64,000 nt of DNA, taken from assembly GCF_004027225.2 (NCBI RefSeq), contig NC_044283.2, positions 17,688,992-17,752,991 of the forward strand, given 5' to 3'. The notes beneath the pieces are model-generated. The model was not told the origin of the DNA and ran no database searches. It was given only the letters and a program-made list of their open reading frames with translations. Positions 12,563 through 25,448 of the stretch are shown one piece after another (position 1 is the stretch's first letter; each line of letters starts with the position of its first letter). The stretch comes from Strigops habroptila (taxonomy: Eukaryota; Chordata; Aves; Psittaciformes; Psittacidae). Position numbers and translations under genes: made by a program.

Positions 12563-13634
12563 GTAAAAAAAAAAAAACCCCATATAATATTGTTGTTTTT
12601 ACCTTAGATTTTTTTTTATTAAAACATGAACAGCCAAAAACATTACCAACTTTTTTTTTCTCACAATACACACATTTCTTGCTTTTTTTTTACCATAAGA
12701 ATTTATCTCAGTCAGAGAAAAATCAAACTTTTCCCATGAATTTGTTTATATTTTGAGGATTTTTTCATCAAATGTTTTGCTGTGAAAACATTTCTCTTTT
12801 TTGCCTTTATTCAGAAACACATTTTTACTATATTTAAATATTACCTTTTACCTGCTGTATCTTTCTGTATTTATTGTTTCTCTGCCTTCTGCAACTGAGA
12901 AGCCAAATCCAATGATTCTGCTCCTAGTTTTATCACAAACTCTACTTTTGACCTCTCAGCTTCAACTGATTTATCACAGCGAATTATGCAGGTGAGACAG
13001 ATGAAAACAGGATGACTTCTCCCCCTACCTTTTTCTTTTTCCTTTGTCTACCAAAGCTCTCCCTCTCCCTCTCTTTCCCTTACCCCAGATGGCATTTATT
13101 TTGTATCGTACGTAGATGTGAATAGAACAGAAGAATATGGTTGTAGAACTTTTAACAGATGTCTCATTTTTAGCTGGTTTTATACCTCAGTAATTTATGA
13201 AGTTAGTGGAATGTAAGTTGTATTAAATAAGAGTTTGAATAATATTAAACTCCAGGTCTAATAAATTAAATTGCATGCTCTCTAAAACGTTTCCCTATGG
13301 TAAACAGAATCAGCTGCAAGCAATGTAGGAACAGAAGATGTGTATTTTTATAAGAAAGGAAAATATTTAAGCTTCCAATTTTCTTGTCATTGTAATAGCT
13401 TTGTATTTACGGTTTACATATACATAATATAAGCTTTACTGAAAATAGGAGGTATAGGGATACAACTCGGCATTAATAAAATTATGTTTCTAGTTTCCAA
13501 TATACAGTCTGAGTCAAACTTTAAAACATCACTCCCAGCTGCAGTTAGAAACAGCATCTTCCTTAGCAATGTCAACCATTCTTTGATCTGTGTCTCAAAA
13601 GTATATCTCTTATTTTAAATGTTGTTTTCTACAG
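12563..13634. other. Last SLIT2 intron, about 1.1 kb
   Basis: AT-rich intron with pyrimidine-rich stretches (13017-13086). It ends TTGTTTTCTACAG. No other feature is seen. Confidence 0.85.
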
Positions 13635-13876
13635 AAATCTCTTGTCGAGGGGAACGAATCCGAGATTACTACCAAAAGCAGCAAGGGTATGCTGCGTGCC
13701 AGACGACCAAGAAGGTATCAAGACTAGAATGTAAAGGCGGATGTTCAACCGGGCAGTGCTGTGGACCACTAAGGAGCAAGAGACGGAAATACTCTTTTGA
13801 ATGCACTGACGGGTCATCATTTGTGGACGAGGTTGAAAAAGTGGTGAAGTGTGGCTGTACAAATTGTCCCTCCTAA
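13635..13876 (+). CDS. SLIT2: SLIT2 last coding exon: C-terminal cystine knot (CTCK)
   Basis: The exon begins after TTTTCTACAG and completes a glutamate codon, giving [18 protein letters not shown]. It encodes 79 whole codons plus a TAA stop at 13874-13876. The product is a CTCK domain: the knot cysteines are in the segments [24 protein letters not shown] and ECTDGSS, and [10 protein letters not shown] ends the protein as CTNCPS. The knot promotes Slit dimerisation and matrix/heparan sulphate binding (family knowledge). A basic LRSKRRKY motif, typical of Slit C-termini, is present. Mammalian SLIT2 ends in CTRCVS as I recall, so the last few residues differ, while the knot itself is intact. 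Confidence 0.97.
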
Positions 13877-14005
13877 GTGTCCCTGTCACACTTGTCTTTT
13901 GCAAATGTTGTATACTTATTGACCGTGTCGGACTAATTAATGCTTCATAGTGGAAATATTTGAAATATATTGTAAAATACAGAACAGACTTATTTTTATT
14001 ATGAG

Positions 14006-14011
14006 AATAAA
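14006..14011 (+). promoter_or_regulatory. SLIT2: Candidate proximal SLIT2 poly(A) signal
   Basis: A canonical AATAAA hexamer lies about 130 nt after the stop and is followed by a T-rich stretch (GACTTTTTCTTCATTTG), which would suit a downstream GU/U-rich element. Whether it is used is unknown. Confidence 0.45.
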
Positions 14012-15463
14012 GACTTTTTCTTCATTTGAAAAGATTCAAGTGCTTGAACTGAGACTTCTCATAACCAAGAGGAGCTTTGAAGAAAAAAAAAAAAAGACCT
14101 GTTAACATTGCAACAGAGATGGGAAACTTTAACTGCTTTTAACATGGATTCTTCTTTATAACATGCTGAAGATACACTGACACTATACACATGTGACTTT
14201 CAGCTTAACAGCTCAGAGATGAAATACTGACCAGAACGTGAGGCTTGTTTTTTCACTTTCGTATCAGTATATTTTATTGTCTTGACAGACCATAATCACT
14301 TATCTATGGATGAGGAAGCATTATGAGGGAAAAGAATCAGATTATACAGAAATAACAATTGTATAAAATACATTTTATCTTTTGGAATTCTTAAGCATCT
14401 TGAGAAGATGGGGTCCCATTTAATGAATGGGAAACGGGAGATGCGAGAATATACTATAATCCTGAAATCTCCTGATGATGTATGCTTTTATGTCAGCATG
14501 TTAGCAAAAGAAACAACAAAAGTGTTTATCTGCCCTTTTCCAGTATTAATTTTTTGTAATATAAATGTTTGGAGGATGATAAAAATAGATTATTGATGGA
14601 TAAATTAGTAATAATATGGATTTCTGTTTCTATGAGTTCTAAACAACTCTATATGGTATTCGGTTTCATTGAGAAATATTTATTGTATCAAAGTACATTG
14701 TACTTAACCCTTTTAGGCCATCCCTTTTACTGTTTTTCAATGCTTTAATATATATTAATTTATATTTGTCCCAGTATTTTTGTAATTTTTTTTTTAAAGG
14801 ACTTAAAAATCAGGATTTTTTGCAATAGAACTAACGTAGCATGTTGTCTTGGGGTAAATGTTTTCAGTCTGGTTTTATCCTCTCCTTCCCCTTCCCTTTT
14901 TCTTTCCCTTAGAATCTGACCACTTGGTGTCACTGAATCTGAAAGTGATGACAATCTGCAGTTTTCACATACATCAGATATTCAGGACACCTTCCAAGAA
15001 CCTGTAACGTATGACAGAAAATACCTGTACACTAGGTGGCAATTGTAGAGAAGTTAACTTTCCCTGTATACAGTACTTACAGAAAATAAGATGGCGTGTA
15101 GAAAATGACATTAGAGGGTAGATCTTTTTAAATTAATATTCCCATGGAGCTCTTTACCTTTTTTATAAAAAAGAAAAAAAGGCTGTGCTATCAAGAACTG
15201 TGACTTTCCCCAAATAATAAAACTACTTTACTACCCTAATGTTCCCCATGTTAACATGTTGCTGCTAAATTATAATGTAGAGTTGGTAATCAGTAGTGGG
15301 TTGTGTTCTTCTTTCAGTAAAACCCAGGGTACCCTGTAAAAATGCAGATGTTTTTTCAATTTTATTTTAATATTTTTTTTACAAAAAAGTTAGATGTATA
15401 TGTGTAATGCAGTGTGCTTTGTCTTATTTGGACTGATATCAGTAATGCTACTGATGTTTGTAA

Positions 15464-15469
15464 ATTAAA
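15464..15469 (+). promoter_or_regulatory. SLIT2: Candidate distal SLIT2 poly(A) signal
   Basis: ATTAAA sits in GTAAATTAAACAGAT. It is the more plausible distal end of the 3'UTR by length; AATAAA at 15582-15587 is an alternative. Confidence 0.35.
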
Positions 15470-15480
15470 CAGATATTTAC

Positions 15481-16907
15481 TTCACTAACAGCTTTTATTT
15501 GTATTCTTCTGAGAAGTTTAAATTGTCTAACAGCCTTTAAGTAAACATCTGTAGTTGCAAAGAATAATTGGTAAAAACCAGAATAAAACACAACCCTAGA
15601 TCTAGTGTATTCATTGCTTAAAATCTGAAAACAAATTAACTTGGGATTATCACACCTACAGGCAGTGACATCTGAAAATGTTGGTTCATTATGAATACAG
15701 CTGAACTCATACAAAAATTAACGAAAGACATAAATACACTGCATGAAAAGGCAAACTGAGTCTATCCTAATACTTTAATGGTTATACAAAAGGCAGTGTG
15801 ACAAATGGCAGTTGTCTTAGCAACTAATTTGATTCTTCAGAGGGATTCATTTTCACTAATCTTGGACTAAGTATTTTTAATTTAAGCAATTGGATGGGAT
15901 GATACTTAATCAGTTTTCTCTTCTGTAATATAATTTCTATAGATAAGTCTGTATTTTTTTTACCTAGTATACCTTAGAATTTGTCTAAATATGCAATGAA
16001 ACAGCCTTTGGCATGAGGCCTTCTTTGCAGTTTCTACAATTTCTATATGTTCTGTAAATAGGGGTAGCTTTGAGGAAAAAAGTCATTTTTGCACAGCAGT
16101 ACTTCTATAACATTCTTGGAGAAACAGTATTATTTTTATGTGTATGAGCAAAATCCTCATACCAAGTATCTGGAGTTCTGTCCTTATACGGACAGAGAAA
16201 GAGAAAGAGGAACTTTGCACTGGTATTCAAGCAATGCTAGCAGCTACTGGTGATCCTGAGGCCATCAAGCCAGGGACTTTTTGTGGTCTCTAAGCAGAAC
16301 TAAACAAAAAAATTAGAAATTCGACAGAAAAAAAAACCAAAATTAAAACAAAATTTAAAAAAAGGGGCGGGGGGGAGCACGACAAAACAAACAAACAAAA
16401 AACCCAAACAAACAAAAAAACTTTGGCAGGACTCCTCTGGAGGGGCACCTCTGCATAAGACACCCACATTAAACAGTGACTCATCTCATCTTAGAAACCT
16501 GAGCAGTCCTGTATTCTCACCTCTGAAAGTCCTTAAACATCAACAAGATGTGCATGACTAGAGATAACTTTCTCAGTCTGATGGGTCACGCTGACACCTT
16601 CTTCATGCCTAAATCAAGTTTCTTGTAATATTGCTATAATTGGCGGCCTTGCACCTGTATTTCCCAAAAGGGAAATGGGGAACTGTAGCTTTAGGCATAG
16701 TGAACACAGTGGAGAATTTAGTTCAGTGCAGAACACTCTGGACTCATGGACTTTCATTCAAAAACATAAATTATGCAGCTTTTAACACAGTCCTCAGGGG
16801 TTAGGTTTCTCTCCTAGGATCTACTGCCTGCTATAGGAATCACTCTTATGCAGCCTGCTTATAACATATTGAATAAAATGCGTAAAAAGCATTGAGTCTG
16901 AAGTGAA
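15481..16907. other. SLIT2 downstream flank, no gene seen
   Basis: AT-rich sequence without recognisable coding content. It could include more 3'UTR if the AATAAA at 15582 or one near 16872 is used. An A-rich tract with AAAC repeats lies at 16305-16421. Confidence 0.6.
16305..16421. repeat. A-rich/(AAAC)n low-complexity tract
   Basis: Runs of A interrupted by C and a central GGGGCGGGGGGG stretch, followed by repeated AAAC units. This is simple-sequence DNA. Confidence 0.85.
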
Positions 16908-17055
16908 ATTCCCATCCCTGGAAGTGTTCAAGGCCAGGCTGGATGGGGATTTCAGCAATCTGGTCTAGTGGAAGATGTCCCTGCCCATGGTAGTGGGGTT
17001 TGAATCAGATGATCTTTAAGGTCCCTTCCAACCCAAACCATTCTATGATTCTAAG
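16908..17055 (+). mobile_element. CR1 retrotransposon, 3' end (about 150 bp)
   Basis: A 5'-truncated CR1 LINE copy. Diagnostic blocks in order: CCATCCCTGGAAGTGTTCAA, GGCCAGGCTGGATGGGG, CTGGTCTAGTGGAAG, a TGTCCCTGCCCATGG block, GATGATCTTTAAGGTCCCTT, CCAACCCAAACCATTCTATG, and the ATTCTATGATTCTAAG tail. There is no coding potential. It lies in the SLIT2-PACRGL intergenic region, or possibly at the end of an extended SLIT2 transcript. Confidence 0.95.
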
Positions 17056-19984
17056 ATATGACTCAGTATAGTGACCAAGTTCCTCCCTTCAAGTTAATAC
17101 TGCATACAATTCAAATCCCGTTTTCAATAGAAACCAAGAAAACCAAAACTTGCAGATTCCATCTTTTTTGCCACTATTCTTAAAAGCTACAAAAGTGAAA
17201 GCACATGAATGTCGTTTAATTTGTACTGGCTCATGAACAGGTCCTACTGTCATCGCATAGATGATAAAAATGTGAAAGAGCATGGAAAAAAGACCATTTT
17301 TGAATGGTAACAGTAACAAAAGTCATTGCTTCTTTGTTAACATTAAAGTTAATTAAGAACAGGAACTATCAGACTCGAAACCAGATTCTGCAGCCTGTAT
17401 TAAAGTTTCTGGGGAAAATAGATATGTGAGTGATAGAAACACTGTTTTAAGCAAACCAATGGTGGACTTTGAATAAGCTTTGAGAAAGATGGGGTTTTTT
17501 TCTAAGCTCTATTGTAATAACAATTTTGTCTTGTGTTCCAAATACTCTTTATTGCGATATGGGGATACCACGAGAGTCTTAGTATTACAAGATTCATTGT
17601 AATATGATGATGCTCTGTGTAGGTGCCACAGTCAATCTGATATTCAGATGATGTTATGAAGGCATTTGCCTGGAAAGACCAGAATACAGAGGTTTTGCAG
17701 ATGACAAATCTGGCAAACCTGATAATCCATAGTGTACTTGCAGGGATAGTGGCATGGCAACAGAGAAAGTGGATGTCACTATGTTAGTTTTGATGAGATG
17801 AGTGATATTTAAGAGATGAGAGGGAGAATGGTATGTTTTGGAAAGGCGCTTGCTGTTAAGAAGAAAATGCCCAGAAGTTTTGGAAAAGCATCAGGAGTGT
17901 TGGAGGCTGTTTGAATTGAAGCTTTATTTCAGGAGCCTTATCTGTTATTGCTTGAAACGTACGTATTTAAAAGAAACTTCTTTACAGTTACAAAAAATGC
18001 ACACTTGATCTCTATACCTTGAGTTAACCCTAGTGTTTGAGGAAAAGTTTATCTTTTCAAAGCAATTCAAAATTCCATCTTTTAATTCCTTTTCTTCTGT
18101 TTTAGAAGTGAGCTTTATTCTTGTGGTAGCTTGTTAGGTATGCAAGTGTCTGAGATTCAGCTCTCCCACCTTACATTGGAGAACCTGGCACATAATTTCA
18201 GTTCCCATAAAGCGCAATTCCCCAGCTGAGCCTTTCAGGATTCTTGGCTTTTAGAAGAAATATCTATACACTGAACCGGTATCTCCAATCTATTTAAGAT
18301 TCCTGGAGTGGAAATCAGAAAATCATTAGTAGTTGTGACTATGTAGGGGCTGTCGAGAGTAAAGTAAAACTGATGTGTTTGCCTGCATGCCTGCAGAGCC
18401 TGGCTCATCCTGGAGAGCCTACTGTTTTAGTGTGTTCTTTACATATTGTGTTCCTGGGAGAGCGGGGAGTTGTTGTGCTCGTCCTTTCAGAACTGTCGGA
18501 GAGTAGAGGGATTTTGTGTCCTTTTGCAAATAAATTGTCTAGGCTGGAAAGTGTAGGCCTCTTTGGCCCTCAGCCAGGTTAAACTGTGTATACCTTAACA
18601 TCAACCATCATCTTGGACACCAACAGCTCCTGATGTTAAAAAAGTGAATAAATTTTGCTCTCAGTTTAATAAAACACAGATGGGAAAAGCAAACCGAACA
18701 GAAAGTTAACAGCTCTATTCACCAGTCTCCTGGGCTCCATGTGATTAAATCAGGGTTGGTGGGTATGTTCCTGCTGCTGCTGTTCTGGCCAGTGTCCGTA
18801 GGGGTGATGGCCAGCAAAGGAGAAGTATTCTGTCAGTGCTGCATGTTATTTGTCAAGCTGAAAAAAACCAGGCATCTCACTGAACAGCAAGACTTCTGGC
18901 TATCCACAGTCCCAGCAAATATGCTCCAGCTCTACAGCATGACACCCATGCTGCAGGAATTTTGCTTAGCCATGGGAACAGACGTTAAAACTGCCTCCCA
19001 GATCCACAGCTTCATTTCAAAATGTTGATCTTAGTAATACTTTCTGGTCTTTACAACTCTATCCTTTTATTTCATTCCAGTTCAGAGGCAAGCTTCTTTA
19101 GTTATAAACATTGACCCTTGGTAATCTCAATCCATGCCCTATACTACATATAGGAAACTTAAGACTTGCTTTTTTTCCCGTTTTTAGGTATTCATTAACA
19201 TTTGTAGAGGGAGCAGAAGATCTGCCTTGAAGAGACAGGTTACACATACAGCTGCACAGATCAACATTTCCATGTTCCTCGTAATCGGAAAATGTTACAT
19301 TACCTCCTGTGGAACAGGCTGACATCCACAGATAGATATAAACTTACACAGACTGATATAAACTTACTTACACATTTCATGGATTTATAGACTCAGACCA
19401 GGGGAATTGTTATCTGGTTTTGTCTGCTAGAACTTTTTTTTTTTTCTTAATTCCTGTTAGGATATTTTCCGTATCACAAGAGACAAGCAGAGGTAGAATT
19501 AATGTGCCTGGGATGCTTACTCTGTCATTAAAGTTCCTTAAAAAGATCCAGTAGCCTTTTTCCAGAATATTTTTCTTCTTTCTCATAGTTTTTAACATTC
19601 TGGGCTGCAATCTGTTGTTTCTGTTAGAAACTTCGTCCACTTTGTTTAATTTCTAGGACAGATTTAATCCTTCTGAAGAGAGAGGGAAAGGATACCTTTT
19701 TTCTCCTGCAGCTGTGCCTAAAATCTCTCACAGCACATCTTTAGAAGTATGTTTTCTTTCAAAGTCCTCTGAGAATAGGTTAACTTGAGCTGTTTTTACT
19801 GCAAACTTGTTTTTTTGCTTCTGATTAGCTTTATTTACTTAATCACATTTCTATGTTTCTGCTATGGTAACAGCAATAAGAGGGTACCAGCTGACCTGTG
19901 CTTTAGAAGTTGCTCGCTGTTTTGAAATAGCAAGTTTAAAGAGCTTCGAGTTTGCCTGTTCTCTCTCCTTTGTTTTTACTTTCC

Positions 19985-20030
19985 TTTCTCCCCTCCCCCC
20001 CCCGTTGTTTTTTTTTTTTTTTTTTTTTTT
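19985..20030. repeat. Poly-C/poly-T tract
   Basis: A pyrimidine-only block (TTTCTCCCCTCCCCCCCCC) with one GTTG interruption, then about 23 consecutive T. Confidence 0.85.
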
Positions 20031-20502
20031 AATTGGATGTCATTCCCTATCAGTTCACCCATTTTTGTGCAGTTTTATGGTAATTCCATAGAGGAAAGGT
20101 AAGGACATGAGTCAATGTCAACAGTAAATTAAAATGACCACAGAAGTCACATAGATCTATGTCATGGTTTAAAAAAAAATTGTTCCTAAACTCTCAGAAA
20201 AATCAAAAGTTATTATTCATTAGTTTTTACCTTCTTTTTCACTGGACAAACTGTTACATGATTGTTGAACAACGCTATTAAGCAGCCTCCAAGTACACCC
20301 TTAAAAGTAATTAATGCTGAGTGTCCAGGGCTAGAGAAGGAAGAAAAAGGGGCCTAACAGTTACCTAATTCTAGTCCAACTTTTGTGGAGAGGGAGGTTT
20401 GGGCATGTTTCTTTGTCTAAATATCCGCAGTGAGACTATGTGGCACTGCATGGACTCTGTGGCACTGCAGAAAAAGGTTCACTATTACCTTAAATAAATC
20501 GT

Positions 20503-20526
20503 AAAAAAAAGAAAAAAAAAAAAAAA
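20503..20526. repeat. Poly-A tract
   Basis: A run of A with a single G. No retroposed gene is recognisable upstream of it. Confidence 0.8.
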
Positions 20527-22115
20527 TCTAAGAGAAACTTTGCAAAGCAGCTTAAAAATGAGAAGCAAAAGGTTTATTAAGTCCCACTTGATCAGAACAG
20601 TGTTCATCATTCATTATCACAAACCACAGATCAGCCTTTGGCATCCAGCCCTTCCTTCCAGCTCCAGGCACTCCAGACACCACTTGCTTCCCCTCACTTC
20701 CCACCCACCCAGCTCTGGACTGGACTGTGCCTGCCAGTCTCACAGCCCTCCCAGATGAGACACTTCTTCCTTCCCTTTGCAGCAAGTCACAGCAATCACC
20801 TTCCTGTATGTGCAGTCACTAAGATAAATGGAGGCAGCCAGTGGGAGCAAAACACCATGCCGGTGATGGAAAGAATGCTCTCCAGCTAATTCATATTTGA
20901 GCATTTGGAAATCAAATATTATTTATTAAACTGTTACAGCAAAGTGCTTGTACCAATCAGCAGGAATGGTAGCTGACATAATGTTGAAGTAATAAAACTC
21001 CCATTCTGACATGGAGAATGGAGCCTCTTCATTTTCATTCTGAAAAGCATGCATAACTTCAGATTAATTGAAAGAAAGGATAAAGAGACCTAGCGCTACC
21101 TGAAAATCTGCTCAGCAGTCACATTCAAAAGCTATAAATAATATGCCCCAGTTTGGTTTTGTTATTTGTTTGGGGTTTTTTTACTAAGTGACCAAAGTAT
21201 AAGCAATCAAATAGGTAAGGTACGAGTGCCTGGGAAATAAGAATACTAAAAAGGAACCAGCTCTGGCTATATCAAAATGCTGGGCAGTGAACACACAAGG
21301 GAATTAACTGCTGCAATTGCTCATGGATAACAAATACAGCCATATATTTTCAAAATTTTGTAGAAAGGACACTTACAGCCCAGAAAGTAGTGACCATCCA
21401 CACAAGTCATCCAACTGTTACTTCATGCTGACATGAAAGAACCATTTGGGAGTAACATCTTTTAGCAAAAGTGATCACAGTCCATTTGAATTTCACATGG
21501 TAAGGAAAAGGCTTGTAAAATGCAGGAAAACAACTGTATTAGACCAGAGAGAGGAAAAGATTAGATTTAAGATATCTAGGGCCAGATTCACTGTAGGCTC
21601 AAGCTGCTTCATGCTGTTTCAGTGATGCAAAGCAGCTGTAAACCCAACTTAGCTGGCCTTGAGCCACTACAACATCTATCTGCTAGAAAAAGGAGTTAGT
21701 GGTTTCCGTGCACCAAACCTGGGTTTTGAACTGTGGTCCATCCTCCAGTGTGTTGGCTAAAGGAGCCATCGCTTGTATTACTTTAGAAAACCCTTTGTGC
21801 CCCTCTCTCTCAGCTCTGCCCCTCTTCCCCATGTAAGAGGTGCTGAGGACTTGTGGGAAAGGAGCTCGCTTTTCAGTGTTGCTCTCCAAATTCCAGAGCA
21901 GCAAAGAGAATTGGCAATTCCTCTTCAGCAACGGCAATCAAAAATGAAAGACAGGAGGTCTTTAACCAAAAAAATAAAATGAAGTGAGTACTGTTGTAGT
22001 AAAACTGCTTCTAGTGAAGTCATTTCTTCAATACTCACTTTTAAAGACTCACTTAATTGTGGCTCCATAAGAAAGCATTATGGAAAACAGATTCTCCTTG
22101 TAAAATCTTTTCTTT

Positions 22116-22145
22116 AGTGTGTGTGTGTATATGCATACATATATA
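22116..22145. repeat. (TG)n/(TA)n microsatellite
   Basis: GTGTGTGTGT followed by ATATGCATACATATATA. Confidence 0.8.
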
Positions 22146-25100
22146 AGGGTAGAAAGTACATACTTTTTTTGTTTGTTTTTCAGGATGTAAACTTATTTAT
22201 GTTCCTTGGTTCCCCTGAGCAGCTCTGAAAACAGCAGGTATGATTAAGAATTCAAGGTAGCTGGCAGTGAGGGAGTTTGACCTAATCTATCTTGACTTTG
22301 CACTCTATGCATTTAAATGCAGCATGTCTGTGTGGAGCACACTGTAGTTTGCTGGGGTACAGCATATCTATTTTAGTCACATGCAGGTACTGAAATAGCT
22401 GTGCACACATGGAGATCACTTCTTTCTCTTTTTTTTTTTTTTTCAGCCAAATTAGGGGATCAAAGCCATGTAAAACCTTTTGTAATGAAACTTGAAGCCA
22501 CATGTAATGAAACTGGATAGTTTTTCCTTTCTGATCTAAAGTCTTTCCTGTTTTCAGGCATTACTATAAACCTACATCTTGGTCCAGTCTGTAACTTGGT
22601 CCAGTTTGGATTAGATTTGCAAACAGTTTGATGAATTTGGGATGATTTATAGCTTGAGGTAGAAAGACAACAAACAACAGAATTTGAAGTTTGGCCTGCT
22701 TTAGACTCAAAATCAAGCATAATCTCCTACTGAGTCCTTTTGGATTTTTGTGTCTTTTCAAATCCCAAAAGGAAGGTGCTCCACTGAATCCTAAATCCAG
22801 CATGAAAAAAGATACTAGGGTGGTAAATGTAAAAGTAAGTTTCACAAATATCCTTTCCTTTTCTGGGAAATTTCCAGTTAGACTTAGATGAGGAATTTGT
22901 ACACAGGGAGATTAGGGAAAATATTTCTTCTTTAATACCAAGAGCTGAATGTACTCTTCTTTGTTCAGAAGACAAGAAGTATATTATCAAAGAGCACTTT
23001 CTTCATGCCATCCACAAACTTGTTCATTCTCTTTTAATTCAGCTTAAAAGGAAGATGAGAAACATCAGCAGGGAGCTGTTTAGCTAAAGGAAGTGTAACA
23101 TTCAGAAAAATCAATACAGATTTGCAAGGAGACAGTGGCTTGAATTTAGCATTAATGTGAGTTATAGCAGCTCTAAAGGTTCCGATATCCTATATACTTT
23201 TCAGTATAGTGAATCTAGATACATGTTTTAAAGAATATGGGGATGTCTGTGAAGAATATCCTACATGATTATTTTACAAAGTGGATTCTTTAAAAAACAC
23301 TTCTTTACTGGTTTAAAGAAATCAATAGAGGCAGGTTTTCCTTCAGAAATTGTGCTGGTTCATGGTATTTCTACCTGCAACCTATGCAGAGGCACCAGGT
23401 GACACTCTTATCTGGGCCAGGCCATCTCTGCTTTTGGCATCAGCAAGGAGAAGGAGAACAAACCAATCCCACAAGAACCAACTGTGCAAAATATGCCTTG
23501 AGCAACATCCGAGTGAGCATATGCTTTGCTGCATTGGACTGCTGGGGGTGACACTCTGTCCCACTTAAGGGAGAAGATCAAATGAGTAGCTATTGAAGCT
23601 GTTAGTGTATTCCAGTATTTGGACAGAAGGAATGGAGTATATATATATTGACACATCTTAATTCCCATATAACTAGAAAATAATAGTATCAACAATCACA
23701 GTTCTTTAAGAAGATAATCCTGAAGGTAACTCTGATTCTTGAAATAAAGCTTTTTCTGCACACAAGTAAGATTGCAGAAGTGTGCCCCTACAAGCCTGAA
23801 ACCACAACTCTTTTCACTGCTAAAATTTAATTCCTGGGCTAAAGGGATTTCAATCTGTAGCACATCACAATACATTCAATATTTAAATTCTCCTCTTATT
23901 TAAAGGCATCCTAAACCAGAGATCAGTGTTTACATTGCAACAGTTCATGTTTCCTATTATTGTCAGCAGTGGATAATCTCAAAGGACAGATGGACACTTG
24001 AGGCTCAGCAACCTAGCCGTGAAACCTATCCACACCTTGTGTAAGGTCAATCATGCACAAACCTATTTAGCCACTCTTTAAAATACACACGAATCCTTTA
24101 ATTCAATCTAGATCAAAATGCTGTTTTCCTCCATCTGAGGCATGAAAATGTATATAACAGATTCAGAAAAATTGCACATAATTATCCTGGTTGGATGTGA
24201 AGTTTCCTTCAAACTTTGATCTGTAATGTAGTAATGTGTCAGCTCGACCAAAGTAGTTTTATGTGCAGGAAATAAGACGAGCTGAGTAGATTCATGGTTA
24301 ATTGATTAAAAGGTTCTAAAGAAGGTGCAAGATCAAAGAGCAACTTAATGGTTTTATGTTACTCTAGAGAACTGTTGGTCCACTTGTCTGACAAGACTGA
24401 CCTTGGGCAATGAAGTAACAGGCAATTAAAAAAAAATTGCAGAACCAAAACAGAGATCATATTTATCTAGTTCAGCATCCTTATTTCCTTTAGCAAGTAA
24501 TAGGTGGCACACCCCAGTGCTCTAAGACAAGTTTCATTTTGTTAGCCTTTTACACTATATGGTCTAAATATTGAGCACACAAAATTGACTGTTGCCTATA
24601 CCTGCCCTGAAGAGAAAAAAAATACGAACTCACATTCTCAGAATCACAGGATGCAATGCTGTTGGTTAAAAACCTATGAAAGCAAACAAATGCCAAACTA
24701 TAGCTGAAGGACAATTCTTTGTAGAGTCCTTGGCCTGTGTGGAATCACTGCGCTCCCTCAGCCATCTTCGCTGGCATTGGGAACTGATAATACCTTGTAG
24801 CTTACAAGATTGGCTCCTTTTGAGAAATATATTAGGAAATGGGAGCTGCTCTAAAGTAATATAACTGCTTGCAATAAAGGAAATGGAAATAAAAGAATTA
24901 TTAATGCATTGACTCTTAAAGAAGATTTTAATAAGGTCATTCTCTAAATGACACTTTAAAATGCTAATACTTTCTGATTAGGCCATCACCACTAGGCTAT
25001 TCAAGACTCTCATGAGCACATTTTGGTTTATGTCTTCTGAATATCAGCATTATACTTACACAGAGATAAAAGAGAAATACTGGGATTATTACGCAATTGA

Positions 25101-25420
25101 AGGCAAGAACTGTCCACAGCAAGATTTCTGCAAGCTGAACCATGACCTGAACCCAAATTTTTTGGAGTCCTGACCCAGTGTAGTATTTTGTACCCATGAC
25201 CAGATAATATTTTGCTTTACTTGAACAACAAGGACAATCAGTTACGGCATAACACCAGTAAGACTAGAGTTAAGACTAAATCTGGCTCTCAATTCTACCA
25301 ATAACTCAGTCCCCAGTGCCTGGGCTTCTGGAAAATGGTATTTGAGGCGATTACAAGTCAGACATAGTGTCCCCTTCATGCAGCAATGGCTTCACAAGTC
25401 GAACACAAACTTAAATTAAA

Positions 25421-25448
25421 AGAAAACAAACAAACAAACAAATAAAAA
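25421..25448. repeat. (AAAC)n microsatellite
   Basis: Repeated AAAC units (ACAAACAAACAAACAAATAA). A similar short run lies at 26029-26046. Confidence 0.85.

Larger units (their letters stand above)
13877..15480 (+). other. SLIT2: SLIT2 3'UTR (extent estimated)
   Basis: AU-rich sequence after the stop. Candidate poly(A) signals are AATAAA at 14006-14011 (about 130 nt after the stop), AATAAA at 15216-15221, ATTAAA at 15464-15469 and AATAAA at 15582-15587. SLIT2 3'UTRs in other vertebrates are, as I recall, a few kilobases, so the proximal signal may give a short isoform and the distal ones the full length. The true end cannot be fixed from sequence alone. Confidence 0.6.
1..15500 (+). other. 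SLIT2: SLIT2 gene, 3' portion (last four exons and 3'UTR)
   Basis: SLIT2 is a large secreted glycoprotein that binds ROBO receptors and repels growing axons and migrating cells. The window begins inside an intron; the leucine-rich repeats and most EGF repeats lie upstream. Four exons are visible and splice with perfectly matching phases: 3443-3597 (155 nt), 8396-8684 (289 nt), 12351-12562 (212 nt) and the coding part of the last exon, 13635-13876. Together they encode the second half of the laminin-G domain, the terminal EGF repeats and the C-terminal cystine knot. Residue-level similarity to vertebrate SLIT2 (recalled, not aligned) is very high and favours SLIT2 over SLIT1 or SLIT3, and PACRGL-KCNIP4 downstream fits SLIT2 synteny. 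The right-hand end is my estimate from possible poly(A) signals. Confidence 0.95.

Noticed and set aside
12282-12671. Minus-strand 129-codon frame over the SLIT2 EGF exon
   Set aside because: Antisense shadow of the real exon, with lysine and phenylalanine runs from the poly-A and poly-T tracts.
1-15500. miR-218 host intron of SLIT2
   Set aside because: MIR218-1 lies in a much earlier SLIT2 intron; I saw no matching hairpin in the introns covered here.
20160-20172. TGTCATGGTTT, resembling the start of the ERVL-like LTR
   Set aside because: The match ends after 11 bases at a poly-A run, with no following LTR sequence.
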